From Pelecanus crispus (lineage: Eukaryota; Chordata; Aves; Pelecaniformes; Pelecanidae): a stretch of DNA of 64,000 nt. The stretch lies in NCBI RefSeq assembly GCF_030463565.1, contig NC_134656.1, positions 1,555,001 to 1,619,000 on the forward strand, read 5' to 3'. The translations under genes and the position numbers were made by a program. A model generated the notes under the pieces. The model worked only from the letters and a program-made list of their open reading frames with translations, had not been told where the DNA came from and made no database searches. This document shows positions 27,901 to 42,238 of this stretch, piece after piece; the first letter of the stretch is position 1, and each line of letters begins with the position of its first letter.

Positions 27901-30900
27901 ATCCTCTCTTGATTGCCCTGTGATAGCCCAGCACTGTGCCTGCACCGCACACTAAGGGCTATCTCACCCCTCCTTGTCCGTACTGGAAGGTTGGGGCTGC
28001 TCTCCTCTCTCCTCCTTTCCTGCAACCTGAACATCTTTTTCTTGGCATGGCTTTTTTGCTCTCCGAGTTCCCCAGGGCAGGCGCGGGACCCTCGTAGTGG
28101 GTTTGTGCAGTGTGGATTGAGCAACCCTTCGAGAAGTTGCTGAAGAGCGAGGTACAGCGAGAGCGTGTTGCTGGAGCGGCACCAGTGGTCATGGCCACGG
28201 AAGCAAGGGGAGCAAGTGGCAGCATTGCCCGCCATCTACAGTTAAACATTTAGGAAACTTTATAGTTTTAATTCATGTAGGACATCAAACTGCAATGGTT
28301 GTGATCCATGTAGAAGGCTGCTTGTTCTGGTAGATCATATTCTGTGATATTTTTGCTGTGGATAAAACAGCCTGATTTTTTGGGGTGGATGCTCAAGGTG
28401 GATGGTGGGAATCTATGCAGGCTGCAGCATCTTGGGGGCTGCCTTCAGCAGGAAGGTGTCTGACAGCCGAGGCAGCCTGGCTCACTCCAGCACTCCCCCT
28501 CCTCTGTCACTGGTTTTGCTCATTCCAGTTTCAGCTAAAAGTAACTGTTTGCATTTGCATTGTTCTTCTCTTTGCATTTTCAAAATGCAACGGGAGCTGA
28601 CGCTGAGCAAGCTCATCTGCTCTCCCTGCGTGATGGTGCCTAGCCCCGGCGAGAGTTCGCTGGTGCTGTGCCCAGCCACTCCTGAGCCCTGCTAATAAAC
28701 TGCTGCCCTACAGAATTTGAGACCTGGAGGGCAGGGATCGGATGCACATCAGCAGCGGCTCTGTGAGCCGTCAGCGAGCAGGGCTGTTGCAGCGAGTTAG
28801 GTCTTGTCTGTTAGTACCACTCAACTCAAATTTTTACCGTGCGCTGAAAGTGCCCTTACCCTGCTGGCCAGGAAGAGGTGAGCGAGTCGAGGGAAAGGAT
28901 AGCGGTTTCATTTCTGAAACAATGTTGGGTTTGACCTCAGACTGTTTTCAGCGTGCTTTGTGAATCTTGGCATGGACAAAAGCCGTGGGACAGTAAAAGC
29001 AAGGTCAGTTCCTCTTCCTGGCCGTAGCAGCGGGTGCAGCACCGCAGGGCCACCCCGCGGAGTGGTGACATCTTTCTGGGCAAGCGTTGGTTCTACCTGG
29101 GGAGAAGCGAAGCCCTGAGGATGAACTGGATCGCGTCACCTCTGGCCAGATGTGTTAGCGTTTGCGTTTGCTCACTGTCACCCCCCGCTCTCCCTCCTGG
29201 GGGAGGCTGCTGCGGTTGGATTTAAGGAAGTTCCCAAGGAGGAACTTATATGCACAGAGCATGAGGAAGGACTTAGGAGATAAAGCAGGCTCTCGGCCCC
29301 ATTCCCTCATACCCCGTGTTCCCACGCAGGGGTAGATAACGTGATTAACGCGAGAAGGCGCTGGGTTCTCTCTCCCTCCCCTGCGCTGAGCCCTCTGATA
29401 CCACGCAGACCACGTTGCCACCTCCCATCTCTGCCGTGACCCACGCATTAGTGTCATCTTAGGTGCTGGATGAGGGCTCCATGGGCTGCTGGTTCATATC
29501 CTGCTGATGCCGAATGAACGTTCGAGCTGATTAAAACTATAAGTGGCATCAGTGGAGGGATTAAAAGCTCTTGAACAAGCTCCTGAAACAACGTGCGTCA
29601 GTGGAGTGAGCTCTCCTGTCTCAGAGCTGTGAGCTCGGGGCTGCTCAAGCAAGCGCCTTCCCTGAAAAAGCTCCTACTCCAGGGAAGCACGAGCAGAAAC
29701 GCTGCCCTACTTGCTAATGAAGCTGCACCACAGGGGAAATCTTCCAGAAAATTCCTCGTGCGATTGCCCCTGACCTCACGTCCGGGTGCCTCTCGCCAGC
29801 CTGCCTTCTCAAACAGAAAGGCTTTTTTTCTGATTGCAGCCTGCAAAGGCAGCATCTCCTGGTTAACCTCTCCCGAAAAGCAGCGTCCCCGTGGCCCTGG
29901 CTTCTGCTCCGAGCAGCAGAGGCAGCCTCTTCCTTTAGAAATGTGTTCCTTAGGCATGGATTTCTTTAATGAGATTTCCTAGGGCTAAGGGATTTGGGTA
30001 ATTTGCTGGGCAGTGGCAGTTTTTCTTCAGCAGGTCTCTCCCGCTGCTCTGTTGCTGTCGCTCGGTGTCTCTGCAGAGCCCCTCGCTCGTTCCCGGTGGG
30101 AGAGGACCTGCCCCTGCTGAAGGGGGGAGCTAAATCTACGCCCCCAGTTTTTTTCCATGTAACTGTCTGAGCTCAGAGGTCGAGTTTGGGGAAAAATTAA
30201 ACTGCTGTTAACTCCTGGAAAATTACCACCCATGCATAGCACGAGGGGTGACGAAGCAAAGCAGGGCCCTCCCCTTGGGTTGAGGGTTTGCACGTGTTTC
30301 AGCGACTTCCAGCCCTGTCCCCTGCTGCGGGAAGCCCTCGAGGAGCCAGTGGGCAGAGCTGGCAGAGCGGGGAGACCCCCAGGTCCCTCCGTGGGGCAGG
30401 TGGGTCCCAGCTTTCATTGAACCATCACCGCTGCTTCCCAGCACAACCCCTGGCCTCAGCTCCGCTGGTCCCTCCTCTGAAGGTTGTGACATCCTGAATG
30501 ATGTGCTTCCAGCACAGAAGTGACATCGCGTGCGTGCTCTTCCTCTGCTGGGTCCAGACTTGCTGCTGGATGGGATGTCCACAGGGAATTTACTGGGTTG
30601 CAAACAAGCCGGCTGGAAAATGCTGCTGGCTTATGTGCAGAGTTGAGCATTTCTGCATCCCTGAGCTCGGAGGACAGGAGGGTGCGGTGCCAGGGCTGTG
30701 GAGGGTTTGGTGCAGCACCCTTGGTGCTGCGGGGGCCGTGGGGGATGCTGTGCACTGGGGTTTTGGCCAGAGCAGGGACCAGTGCAGCAGAGCTGCCTGT
30801 TCTTCCCTAAAATCCCTGGCGCCGAGCATCCTTGGGGGTTGTTGCAAGCGCAGCACAGCCGGCGCTGCGAACCCATCCTGCTCTTTCAGTTGCACTGAAA

Positions 30901-33900
30901 TGGATTTTAACCCCCTCTTGCAGAGCCACTCGAGAAGCCCGAGCTGCTGCTGACGCACAGGGCGAGCGGTGCAGGGCGTCCCTGGTGTCAAAGCTTGTTC
31001 CACCTTTCCTAGGGTGTGCGGATGCAGAGGACTGGGAGCCGGTGCTCCGCGCCTGCATCACGTGGACCCTCAAGGCCGGGCTCTGCCGCGGGAATGCTCG
31101 TCCTTGTTCCAGCCGGGCTGTCACCGCGGTGAGCCCCGCGGAACAGGGCTGCGTTACCAGCGTGCGGGGCGACGCTAAACCCCGAGCCGACCCGTTGCAG
31201 CGCAGCCCATGTGCTGGGGCAGCTGGGTGCGTACTGACCTTGGCAGTGCACTGCACAGGGCTGGTTGAATCGCTCCTGAGAAGGAAATGACTGTAAACCG
31301 AGTTCCAGACCTGCAGTGCTTGGATCAATAATGAAAGCACTGCGAAGTAGAGAGACGTGGCAATTCCCATCTTGGACTAACTGGGAGCAGTGGGAAGGCT
31401 GTGGGAGTGGGCTCCCTCTCCGCAGCAGCGTCTTCCAGCCCTTCCATCCAGCACCAATCCGGTTACCATCGTGCCTTCCACCCGGTGCAGTCGCTCGTAG
31501 GCGTTGCTGTTCGCAGGCGTTAGCTGGGGCCGTGTAAGGAGAAGGCATGCACTCGTCTGGAGTTCTCCCAGCCCCTCAAGTGATGCTTTAATTAAGGCTT
31601 GGGAACGAAAGGAGAGGTGCAGCGAGCACACTGAACCAGCAATCCTGCTTGCTTTACCTACCTGCAGCCTGGGTTGGGTGGCAGCGGGAGGGCTGGCAGG
31701 ACGTTGTCCCAATCTAGTAACCGGGACAAAACTGCCGACATACCTGACCTCTCTTTCTCCTTTCTTGTTTTTCTTGCAGGTTTATTTGCCAGGGACCCAT
31801 AATCTCCATTATTTACGTGCAACGAGGGAAGTCAAAGATAAGGGAAGATGATGATACAGAAGATCCCTGGTCTGCAGAATCTCTGGCAATGTGAAATCTT
31901 TGGGTGTTACTTTGTTTTGTTGGGAAGAGGTGTTCTGGGGATGTGGGAGGGGGCTGCAGAGGCCGGGAGAAGAGCACAAGCTGGCAGCTCATGAGACTTT
32001 TAAACAAGATCCAGGGAGCAGAGCTGCCCCTGCCCGGCCCTCCCCACATCTCCTGTGCTGTCATTGACTCAGTAGATGTTTCTAGAGAAGATCTGGTTTC
32101 ATAAGGAGGTGGGAATCAGCAGCCCGGCAGCGAGGTGCGCTGCCAGGCACCAGCTCTGAGTCCAGCTGGACACAACTTTGGGTTTAAAGCTATTGCTTTC
32201 GCCTAGGGGCAGCGGGAGCAAAGTGATGGCTAGGTTTGCACCAGGAGTGCAGTGCTTTAGAAAAAGTGAGTCTCTCGGACCACGTGTTGCAAGCAGCTAA
32301 ATAATTTCATAGCCAGGCAGCTTCTGGATAGGTGGGTGCTGCCCAGGCTATGAGCAGTTGACATTAGGATAGGGTAGCGTAAGCTGGAAAGCCGTTCGGC
32401 AAGGCAGGTCTGCTGCTGCGACGGGCAGACCTTCGTTCTCCCTGAGCTGGGTTTCCTAGTGACGTTTGTTACAGCCTTTCATGCAGAGGGAAGTGGGGAG
32501 CCCGTAGGTACGTTTTCAGGTGCACATCGTTCTGCATACAAGAGAAACAGAAAGCAGCCCACTACTCTGATCCATTTAATGCCAAACTTCAGTTGTTAGG
32601 AACAATAATACTTGGGAGAGGAGGAGGTTTGGCCTAAATGGCTCACGGGCTAGATTCTAGCCTCCGGTGAAATACTTTTTCGCTGTCTCCAGGAAGCAAA
32701 AGGCAATGCTGCTGTTTAGGTTTGGTTACAGTACAGTTCAGGTAAGGAGATTGGAACCTCAAGCTGAGCAGTTAATACTCAATTTCCTTGCCTATATTTA
32801 GAGCAACACTAATGTTCTGGGGCTGACCCCGTGTTGATGGTCTTCAGACTTTGCTCACTGTAAATGCAGTGTAAAGCACCACCTCTTCTCCACCCTGCGG
32901 GTCCTGAACCACCTAAAACATTTCTCACTGGGTTAAATCACCCGGCAGTGGTTTGGGGAGCGGGCTGGTCTGACCCAGCATCGCTCCTGAGCTGCCTGGG
33001 TGCTCAGCCCTCACCGGAGCTGGCCAGGGCCGCAGGCAGAAGAGGGTCCCCCCGACCCCCTCATCCCTCCCTCTGGGAGCTGCCCCTCGCCTGCGTGCAG
33101 GCTGCAGCTTTCCTGGGTCACCGCTGGAAGGTTCCGGCACGGGCAGCACCTCCTCCTATCTACTCAGTGGACTTTGCTGACCTCATGGGAATGAATGGAA
33201 ATGCAGTCAATTCGTGTGGGCCAAGGCAGAGCTCAAGCAGGGAAAGGAGGGAGGGGTTTCTTTTTTTTCCTCTTCCATCTGTTCCAGGACACAAAGCTAA
33301 GGCTGTCGCTGCAGGAGGGCCAGGTCCCTCTTAGGAGGACGATGCCAGGAGGCTCCAGACCACGCGTCTGTGGCTTGTGAAGGTTCAGCCAGCACAGATT
33401 TGGCGCGAAGGCCCCGTTCCCACGCTGCTCTTCTGTTTGTTCCTAGGGATGCTTCTGCGGGCTGTGGCCAGCCACAGCCAGCCCGTGACCGCGCAGACTC
33501 CTTCCAGGCTGGTTACTGGGGTTTGAGCGGTTTTGGGGCTGGCGAGCAGGCGCTGTGCTCGGCCCTGGCCGCAGAGCGCTCTCGGGGGCTTTGAACATTG
33601 CTTCGGCCGCGCTCATTTCTCTCCAGCTAGCGGCAGATCCCTGCAGCGGCCGTGCCCGGGAGCTGCAGGTGGGTTCCTCCCCAGCTGCCGGGGGGGGCTT
33701 GCAGAGCCCTGCATCCCCCAGGAGGGCTGCGGTGGGACAAGAGCTGAACCCCATAGTTCACAAGTACAGCGTTAGTGCCCTGATCACCGGACCATCCTTC
33801 CTCCACCTGACAGAGCCTTTGCTCCTAACTATTACAACTTTTATAACCTAACCCTGGCTTGAACGGATGCAGTAAGAGAGGGCTTTACCCTCCCAGCCCT

Positions 33901-36294
33901 GCTCTCACGTGGCTTTCCCTGCTGGAAGGGCCCCACACCGGGGCATTACGCCCCAGGAGAAGGGAGCTTCCTAGCAGGAGGTTTCCATGTGTGGAAACCA
34001 AGCCTGAAATGCAGGATGTGGAGATGGAAGGTGGCGAGTGGGCTGCTCACTGGGACCGCTGCCTCCAGCCAGCTGCCAGCACCCTGCTCCGCTCTGGGGA
34101 CAGGAGTGAGCCTGGCAGGCAGCGTCTGGGAGGGTCACCCCTCTTGGTCCATTGCTGTTTCAGGCCATCTTCAAACCACACGTCTCCACCTCAGCTTTTG
34201 CATTGCAGATGTGTCTTTAAAGCAGCTTGATGTTAGTGAGCTAGACCGTAGTGCCTTACTTAGGATTTAGCAAACACTTCCAAGGATGAGACCTAGGGCT
34301 GCTAGCCTTTGGCCAATGTGGATGTTTCCCTCATTAGTTTGTCCTTTTAAGAGCGTTTCTCCCTGATGATTTTGCTGCTGTTTGTGCTCGACTCCCCAGA
34401 CTATATGGGAACCTGCCTTGTGTTTACAGCTCCTAGCATCTCTCCTCCCAGTTATTTTGTCCCGGACCAGCGCTCCCTCTAGAACAAGGTGGGAACAGGG
34501 AACAGCTCAAACCTGCAGGTGCTGTGGGATGGGGGATGTTTAGGCTTCTCTTCCCAGCTGGGTCTGTCGGGCAGCTCCTGCAGGCTCAACTTCTCCTCCC
34601 ACTGTAGATGTTTTTGGCATTAGGATGCGCCGCTGGGAAAACTCAAGCTTCGGAAAGCAGCAGCGAGCCTGCAGCCCGTTGCCCAGCCCGGGGCCAGGCT
34701 GTCTCCATCTCTTCCTGGCCGCAACGAAGCTGAGCATCCACGTGCCGGGGGGGGGTGGTCAGTGTGGGGGGAACCGAGCACCCTCTCGTGAAACCCTGCC
34801 GCCCTCCGGGCTTGTGGGGTCCCAGCCGGTGCCCGTGCCGGGGGGGTGATTGTATGAAACTGTTTACTTCTGACTATGCTGTTTACAAGAGGGATGTGGG
34901 GTGGGTGGGGGGATCAAGCCAAGCCTCAGGAGGATTGGGAAACGTGTTATCTGCACCAGCCTGCAGCAAGGCTGACACCGCCGGCATCGTGCAGGTGTTG
35001 TGGGGATCTCCCGGCCAGCTTCGGTCCGTGGCGAGGAGAGAGCAGAGGTGGCTCTAGCCTGGAGGGGTTAGGTTAGCTCCCCCTTGTCCCCTTGCTGCCG
35101 TGTTTGAGGTTCGGCAGTGCTAGTGACAGATAAGTTACCCCTGTGGTCTTCCTTTACTCCTCAGGACCCAGCTCCTTCACATATCAGAGGCTCTCAGAGC
35201 CTTTCTGGAGCAATAAGACTTAAAACAAGCATTACCATCGTTGTGGAAATCCTCCGTTGTGTGCGTTGTATGTCTCCTCCGTATGCAGTATCGAGTCTGG
35301 GTTTAAGCCTGCCAAGCGTCATGGGCCAGCTGCTTCACGGCACAAAGTGGGACGCGTTTCCCTGTGCTTTCTGCAGGTCAGGAGAGCAAGGAAACGTGTC
35401 GCTGCTTTCCTTCGGTAGCTGCAGGCACGTGCTGCCCAAGCCTCACACTACAGCTGCCAGGGGCGAGGGGGGCTCCTGGTCGCATTTTGGCGATGCTGCC
35501 GCAGGCTGGGCGTGCAGGGCTCAGCCCCGCGCCGGCTCGGCCGTGCCGCGGGAGCGGGCTGTGCTTCACCCTGGCTCCTTGCAGCCTCCCATTCCTTTAG
35601 CCAGGCCACACAGATCCAAGGGGCAGCATCTGGAAAGCAAAGCCCACGGCTCCCTCGGCGGCGGGATGCGGCCAATGCTCGTGCTGCTGGCTCCCTTGCC
35701 GAGGTGCTGCCTGGGAGCCGTCACCCGTGGTGGGGAGAGCTGCGCCAGCGGCTCCTCTGCTGCTCAGCTGGTAACCGGGCATGTCCCAGTGTGCGGCCCT
35801 TCGCATCCAAAAGTGTTTCACCCTTCAGAGCGGGGTGTCAGGGCGGTAGGTGCAGCCGGAAGGAAAGTGCAGGGAGCTGCTCTCTTCCAGCTGTGATGGG
35901 ACAAACCCTGTTTCTCTGCAGTCTGCCCAAGTGCTTTTAAGTCCCAGGGTGATGTCCAGGCTGCGGGAAGAGCTCGCAGGGGCTAAAAGGGGAGTGCTTG
36001 GTGTCCCCAGCCCGGTGCCTGTCCCCAGCCCGGGCCTTCAGCTCAACCATCCAGCAAACCCCAACAGCTTTGCAGAGCCGCTTCCCTGCGACTCCAGGGA
36101 GGGGCTGGGGTCCCAGCAGTGCTGGGTGAGCCCCGGGACAGGGGCACCCTGGCCCAGCCCTGCTCTGGGCTCCCTGCAGCCCCCGTGCTGAGCTTAGCAA
36201 GAGCAAAAGGCTTAAACCCAGACTCCAAACTAAAGATAATTATATTGGTAAATGAACCTGTATTTTTTCTTTTTTTTTTTTTTTTTTTGCACAG
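24996..36294. other. STK35 3'UTR intron or intergenic DNA
   Basis: About 11 kb with no recognisable protein exon or repeat family. A strong acceptor lies at 31778-31779 (TTTTTCTTGCAG), which could start an alternative non-coding exon, and an AATAAA at 28694-28699 has no obvious gene. An octamer site ATGCAAAT (27170-27177) lies in a less GC-rich block (27050-27260). Confidence 0.45.
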
Positions 36295-36485
36295 AAGCTG
36301 GTAATCTAGGACCTATGTGTGAACAACTTTATATAAATATTTTTTTGTACTTGGTTTACTTGGGTTGGTATGAGATGTTCTATTTAAGTTCTTTGAACAC
36401 TGTGGATACCCTGATGTGTATGAGTGGCAGAGGCTTTGTAAATTAAGAGACGTTTGTGTGAATAAAGCTATTTGATGGGGTTGAA
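36295..36485 (+). other. Probable terminal 3'UTR exon (of STK35)
   Basis: A long T-tract and TTTTGCACAG acceptor is followed by an AT-rich stretch without a reading frame and an AATAAA at 36461-36466. The sequence has the look of a conserved 3'UTR end (ACTTTATATAAATATTTTTTTG). STK35 is the only + strand gene upstream, with an unmatched donor at 24825. The link is inference. Confidence 0.45.
36461..36466 (+). terminator. Distal polyadenylation signal AATAAA
   Basis: Canonical AATAAA in TGTGTGAATAAAGCTATTTG, followed by GATGGGGTTG. It is the only convincing + strand 3' end between STK35 and FNDC11. Confidence 0.6.
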
Positions 36486-36489
36486 AAGC

Positions 36490-39400
36490 CACACACAACT
36501 TGAAACACAAGTTTCATGCGTTTGTCCTCAGCCCTGCTGCCAGCGGCGAGTTTGTAAGGAAGGGGAGTCCCCGAGCAGCGGTCGGTAGACCAAGGCCCCA
36601 AAGTGGTAGCGGCTCTGTCCCGGAGGGCAGGTTTGGCTAAGCCTGCGCTGGGCTAGCTGGCCCGACCCCGGGGGCTTAGGGCACTAAACCAAGGCACGGC
36701 GGCCGGTGCCAACCAGAACGTGGCTCCCTGGCACGCGGCGCCCGCGTCCGTTTATCCTCGCCCCGGATTAGGATTAGCCCCGTTCTCACTGCAGGCACCA
36801 ACTAGGCCACGGCGATTAGCGGGGCAGACGAGCTCGGCCCCTGCCTGCAACGCTGCCTGCAGAAACGCCTCCCGGCCCTGCCCCTTCCCCAGCAGCCCTG
36901 CGGTTTGGGAGCTGAAGAGGACGAGCAGCCTCTCGCCCAGCTGGCCACCCACTCCCAGAGGTGGCTGCAAACTCAGCAAGGAAAATGCCCTGCAGAATTG
37001 CTGCTTTAGCAGCCACAAATGTTTTCTCCCTTTGCACAGATCCTCTGCCCCAAATCCCAGATGCGTGGAACAAAACCAAGCCAGTCGCAGCAACCAGGAG
37101 CCCCCGTAGCCCTGTTTCTAGCCAGGACCCCCTGTCCCACAGCTGACATCTGCAATGGAAAAGCACAGCAAGGCTGAGCTGCGTCCTGTGGCGACGAGAA
37201 GTTTCCCATCGAGCAGGGACTGGCAGCCAGCAATTTCCCGGGTTTTGAGTGGCTTGGGGCCACCCTGAGCCGGTGAGGGACACAGGGCGTCCTGGCACAT
37301 GGGGCCATGCACCGCCGCTCGCCAGCCCTTGCATAACGGCCCTGCACCTTGTGCAACCCGGGGCAGCCGCAACACCCGTGCTCGGACGTGCTCGATGGCC
37401 AGTGCTCCCCTCCCGCCCTCGCTCCCGGCAGCCCCAGCACCGGCAGCCGTGTGGCCGTGGGCTGTGGGCTCCCCCCGCGTGGCCATCAGCATTGTGCTCC
37501 CTAATCGCTGCCGACAGACCTAAAATGGATGCTTTCAGCCCAGCGGGGCTGCAGCGGGGCTGGTCAGCCCTGGCCGGAGCGATGCCAAGGGGCCAGAGCT
37601 GCCCTGCTCACCGGCAGGCAAGCAAGGGGGGGCCCGAACCATGTTTAGGCCAGCCCCACAGCTTCCAGCTGGGTTATCGTGGGGCTGAGGGGCATTGACC
37701 GCACGGCACCCACTGCGAGGGCAACCTCGGGTGCTCAAACATCTCCCTACCCTCAGCGGTCCTGCCCAGAGCATCCTGCCTGCAGGCAGGGAAGGGGCAG
37801 GGGCAGCTCAGGTCACACTGACAGCGGGTGCAGGACAAATCCCGAGATTGTCCCCATCCCGGTGACAAGTGCAGCTGTGGAGAGCGGTTGTGCCGCGCTG
37901 CTGCCACTGCCCGGGCACCGGCTCGCTGCTCACGGAGAGCAGGGCTGCCTGCACCATTGCTGCAGGCTGGGGAGCTGGGGGCCCCGCCACCAGGTCCAGA
38001 TCACTGGCATCCCGCCGGAGGAGGGAGAGGAGGTGACACAGCAGAGGAAAGGTTTGTTGGGAGATGCATACTCAGACCTTGCCTGCAGCAATGCTGCGTA
38101 ATCCTGCTGCCCTGGCATGGCTCGCTGTCCCCCACCACGTGCAGTCACCCCCAAACTCCCCAGCACAAACGCTGCTGCACCTCCAAGGAGGCTCCTTTTT
38201 CTGCCATGACTCCCCTCTGGTTTAAGCTCCACCAGTGACAGGGATCATTTTGCCAACCTCCGGGTTTGTAGCATCATGCACTTGTCTGTGACCGGACACA
38301 AAACACACTCCGTGCGCTCCCATGGCCCCCGGCTCTCGTTAGCTCGGCCCCTGCAAATGTGACAAGGATGAGCTCCAGCAGGAGCTTGGGCTGGGAGCCC
38401 GGGTCGGCTCGCACGTGTGCCACCACGCTGCAGGCAAGAAGCCGGCGAGGGCAGGTGACCGCACGGCACAGCCGACAGCCAAAAAGCTTTTAACATCATT
38501 AACAGAGCGAGGTTGGTGTCAGTCACCGGGAGAAATGTTTCACTCTGGATTTGCTCTCTGGAGACCTGCTATTTCGTATGCAAAGAGGGCTGCGAAGCTC
38601 TTTGATGACTTGAGAGCTGACAAAAGCACCCCAGCACCCCCGTCCCCTGCCCTGCCGCTCCCTGGGGACCGGGAGAGGCTGCGTGCAGTGGGAGAGCTGC
38701 ACGTGGCAAAGGCCAGGGGCAGGGAGCAGGCAGCGGGGCGAGGGCGGCAAAGGCAAGGAACCCCATGGCAGCCAGCACGGCCACGAGGCCGGACGCGGTC
38801 CCAGGGGCCAGCGGGGCCAGCGCCAACCTCACCCCTGCGGGATTTAACGTCAACAAGCCCTGGTGAGATGCTGCCATCAGCTTCGCTCTCCCTGCTTCAG
38901 CACACGGTAGGGACATTTTTTCAAGAGCCTCCTCTCCACAGAGGCTCTGGCACTGCATTTTACAGCTAAAGCACTAAGTCATTTGGTGCAAAACCTAAGT
39001 CCATATTTCTTTTAAGATCTCTTGAGCTCCTCAAGCAGCAGCCACTTAAGCGGTCCTTGCTGGACCGCAGAGAGACACCAATGGCTCGAGCTGGTAGGAG
39101 GAGAGCAAAGCCTGTTTTATTGGTACAGGACATTCGTCTGCCTCATCGCCACGTCGGTGAACAGCTCTATTTTACCCCGTGTCAGGCTCCAGCAAAGCAG
39201 AGGATGAGCAGCTAAAGCTGCGCCAAGCCCACGCACTCCATTTAGCCAGGAGATGACTCAGGCGAGGCTCTTCATGCGGGTGGAGGTGACGATGAAACGC
39301 GAGGGTACGAAAGCTGGCGGGCGGGGGGCTCTGCTCTCCCCACCGGCCGCCGTGGACCCTCCCCACCCTCTGCCCCCCCGGTTCGGCTGCAGGACGGTCG

Positions 39401-42238
39401 TGGGGGTCCTCAGCCCTGGGCCAGCCCAGCCCTGGTGCTCTGCCGCACAGCGGATAAGGCCGCGTGGATGGCGTCAAGCTGCCGCTTATTAAATATCTTT
39501 TATCCTATTGCACACAGCATCCCAACAGCTTTCCAGCGCCAGCGCGGACGGGAGCAGCGCAGCCCCCAATGTGCGTGGGACGGCCATGGCCACCCCGTCC
39601 TTCCTCCTGCAAAAAACCCCAGGGATGCCAGCCCTGCCCGGGGGGACCCGGGGGATGGAACAGGGGGTGCAACATCACCCAAACCACCTCCCGATTCCAC
39701 AGGCTTCAGAAAAGAAAGGTGGCCAAGTCAGAAAGCCAAATGCAGTTTTTGCCCGCTGTATCTGCCTCGAATGCGCGTTTGCGGGGCTGCACAGGGCGCA
39801 GGGTGCCCACCCCGCGCACGCTCCGCCTGCCTCTCCCCACAGCAGGGACCGCACGTGGCAGAGGCAGCAGCTTCGCCCACAGCCACTTCAGGCCAGGCTC
39901 CGCTCCACGAACAAAAGCCACTTCTCCACTTCTCGGCTCCAGCTTGTTTCCTGGCAGAGTGAATGGCCCGCGCTCCTCTGGGGACCCAGCGCTTGTGGAG
40001 ACGCGCTGGGAGGCAAGCGGCAAGGGAGGGAATTAAGACCTTATTTCCTCTGCCAGAGATAAGATCTTTAAACAAGCTTCTCAGCCAAGAACTTTTAATT
40101 TTTATTTTTGTTACAGGTTTTGCAAGGGAATCTTGCTCTGCAGAATTGCATCCGCCTCCAACCCCACTTAGAGCTGCCAAAGCCTGCGCTTCCCCCGGGA
40201 CCAGCGGAGATGATTGAGCTGGCATGGGCACGACTTCACCCTTGCCGTCCCGCCGCCGGAGCCGGGGGCTGTCAGCATTCCCGGAGCGACCCTCCTGCTC
40301 CAGCCCCGCCAGCCCCCACGGATCAGCCCTGTGGACCGCTGCCACGCCGTGCCACAGCCCCCGGCCCCAGCATCAGGGCTGGATGAGGCCCCTGGGACGA
40401 GCATCCCTGCGAGCAGCAGCAAAGCCTGACCCAGCAGCGCATCGCTCCAAGCTCCAACTCTGCTCCCTCTGCATGGATCCAGCCCTGCGGTCGCTCCCGG
40501 TTTAACCCGGGTTAAGGGCCAGCATGAAAGCTGCTCATTCGCACCCCAAAAAGCCTTCTGGGGCACTAAACTGGAAGTCGAGGGTTCACCTCCCCTCTTC
40601 TACAAACCCAAGCAGGTCGTCATCCTACCGTGAGCCTCAATTCCTCCTTGTACCCCAGGAACGCCCCAATAGTGGGCTGTATGTTTGGCACCACGGACAA
40701 ATGGTCTCTGAGCCTTCAATGGCAAGAAATAAATGCCCCTGCCTTGCTCAAGCCCTGGGGGCTTGCAGCCCCCCCCGTGCTCAGAGGCTGCTGTGGGAAT
40801 GAAGGCTTCAGGCTGATTTATCCGGCACATTGGCGCTGCAGATTAACACGCCAGCCCTGAGAGACGGAAGGGAGCACGAGCCAGGCGATAAATCACAGGA
40901 CGCAGGCTCCAGCTCTGCCTGCCCTGCTCTGCCCACTGGCACTAAAGGTGCTGGGCGCCGCGTTCCCAGTGGGACGAATGCTCGAGCCTCGGGGCTGCTT
41001 TCATGCCCCGTGCCCTGGGGAGGGCGGATGCCCGGCTCCCTGGGAGCGCTGCATCCGGCCATTAGCCCGACCGTGCTTCCCGCCGGCCGCAGCCCCGAGT
41101 GCAGGCTGACCGCAGGTGACGACCAGGGGACAAAGCTGCAGGCTCAGCAACTTTCCCACTTCCCATCTTTGCGCTCTGTCCCACATCCAAGCAAACGTGA
41201 CCCCCCCCCCCACCACCACCACCTTGGGAAGCTTTCCTGGAAAAAGGGAGATGCATGCTCGCTGCTCGGCTGAGCCTGCCAGCAAGGGCCGTCTCGTGGG
41301 AGCTGGGACACAACAGCCTGCCTTGAACTTATGCTCAAGGATGTCTGTCTTGCAGAAAGTGCAGCACAGCACAAGGCTATCCAGCCGGGCTTTTGATGAG
41401 CTTCCAGCAAGACAAACGAGCTTCCGTGAACCTGTTCCATCTTCCCGAGCTAGATCATCGGTAAACCAACCCTGGCTGTAGCCTGCAGCTCAGACGAGCT
41501 CCCACCTCTCACATCCCACACGTGTCTCTGGGTCTCTGGGTACTTAGATTTACATCTCCGCTGGAGAATGGAGGGTCTGCCCGCCCTAGGACTCCCCTTG
41601 GGTGCCAAGCCGTGTCCGGGCTGGCCAACCATCAAACACTCCGCAGGGGAGGAAAGGAAAGCTAACAGGTAAAGGCTCCCTTACCAGAGGCAATCCCGAG
41701 CGCTCAGCCCTGCACGTAGCGGATCTCAGGGCTGGGCGCAGACCAGGGAAGATTTTTGCCCCCAAAACAGCCACCAAACCCGCAAACTTCTTGGCTCGCT
41801 GTAGGCAAACAGCTACCCCAAACTGCAGCAGGTCCAGGCTGTGGGGGTCCCTTCCAGGGTGCCATTAGTGGTGTAATGAGCTGGAGAGAATTGCTGCCTC
41901 GGGGACACAATTAACTCCTCCCTGGCCCCGTCCAGCTGGGGCTTTTGCATCCCAGAAGAGCAGTTTCCCCCCGCCAGGTTCCTTAGAAAACTTACGTGCC
42001 TCTTCCCTCTCAAAGTGAGCCTTCTGAATCACAGCCCGACGAGCCAAGTGTGGCGATGATTTAGATTTGGGATCTGTCTGGCGTGTATGATTTATTTCAG
42101 GTATATGAGGCACCCGTGAAACTGGGAGCAAGCGGTGAGTAAATCAGTCGCGCCCTCGTGATAACGGGATTTGGAGCAGCTCAGCGCAGCCAGCTGATGG
42201 GCAGCCCTGAAAGTCCCGCTCCCGTGGGGCCAGGCAAA
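36490..42238. other. Intergenic DNA without recognised genes
   Basis: GC-rich unique sequence. Open frames are short and scattered on both strands, without splice-bounded family matches. An AT-richer patch with GAGATAAGATC (a GATA site) and an A/T tract lies at about 40030-40125; nothing else stands out. Confidence 0.5.

Noticed and set aside
28694-28699. Poly(A) signal at 28694 as the end of STK35
   Set aside because: No upstream exon with a fitting acceptor is seen nearby, and better signals exist at 24990 and 36461.
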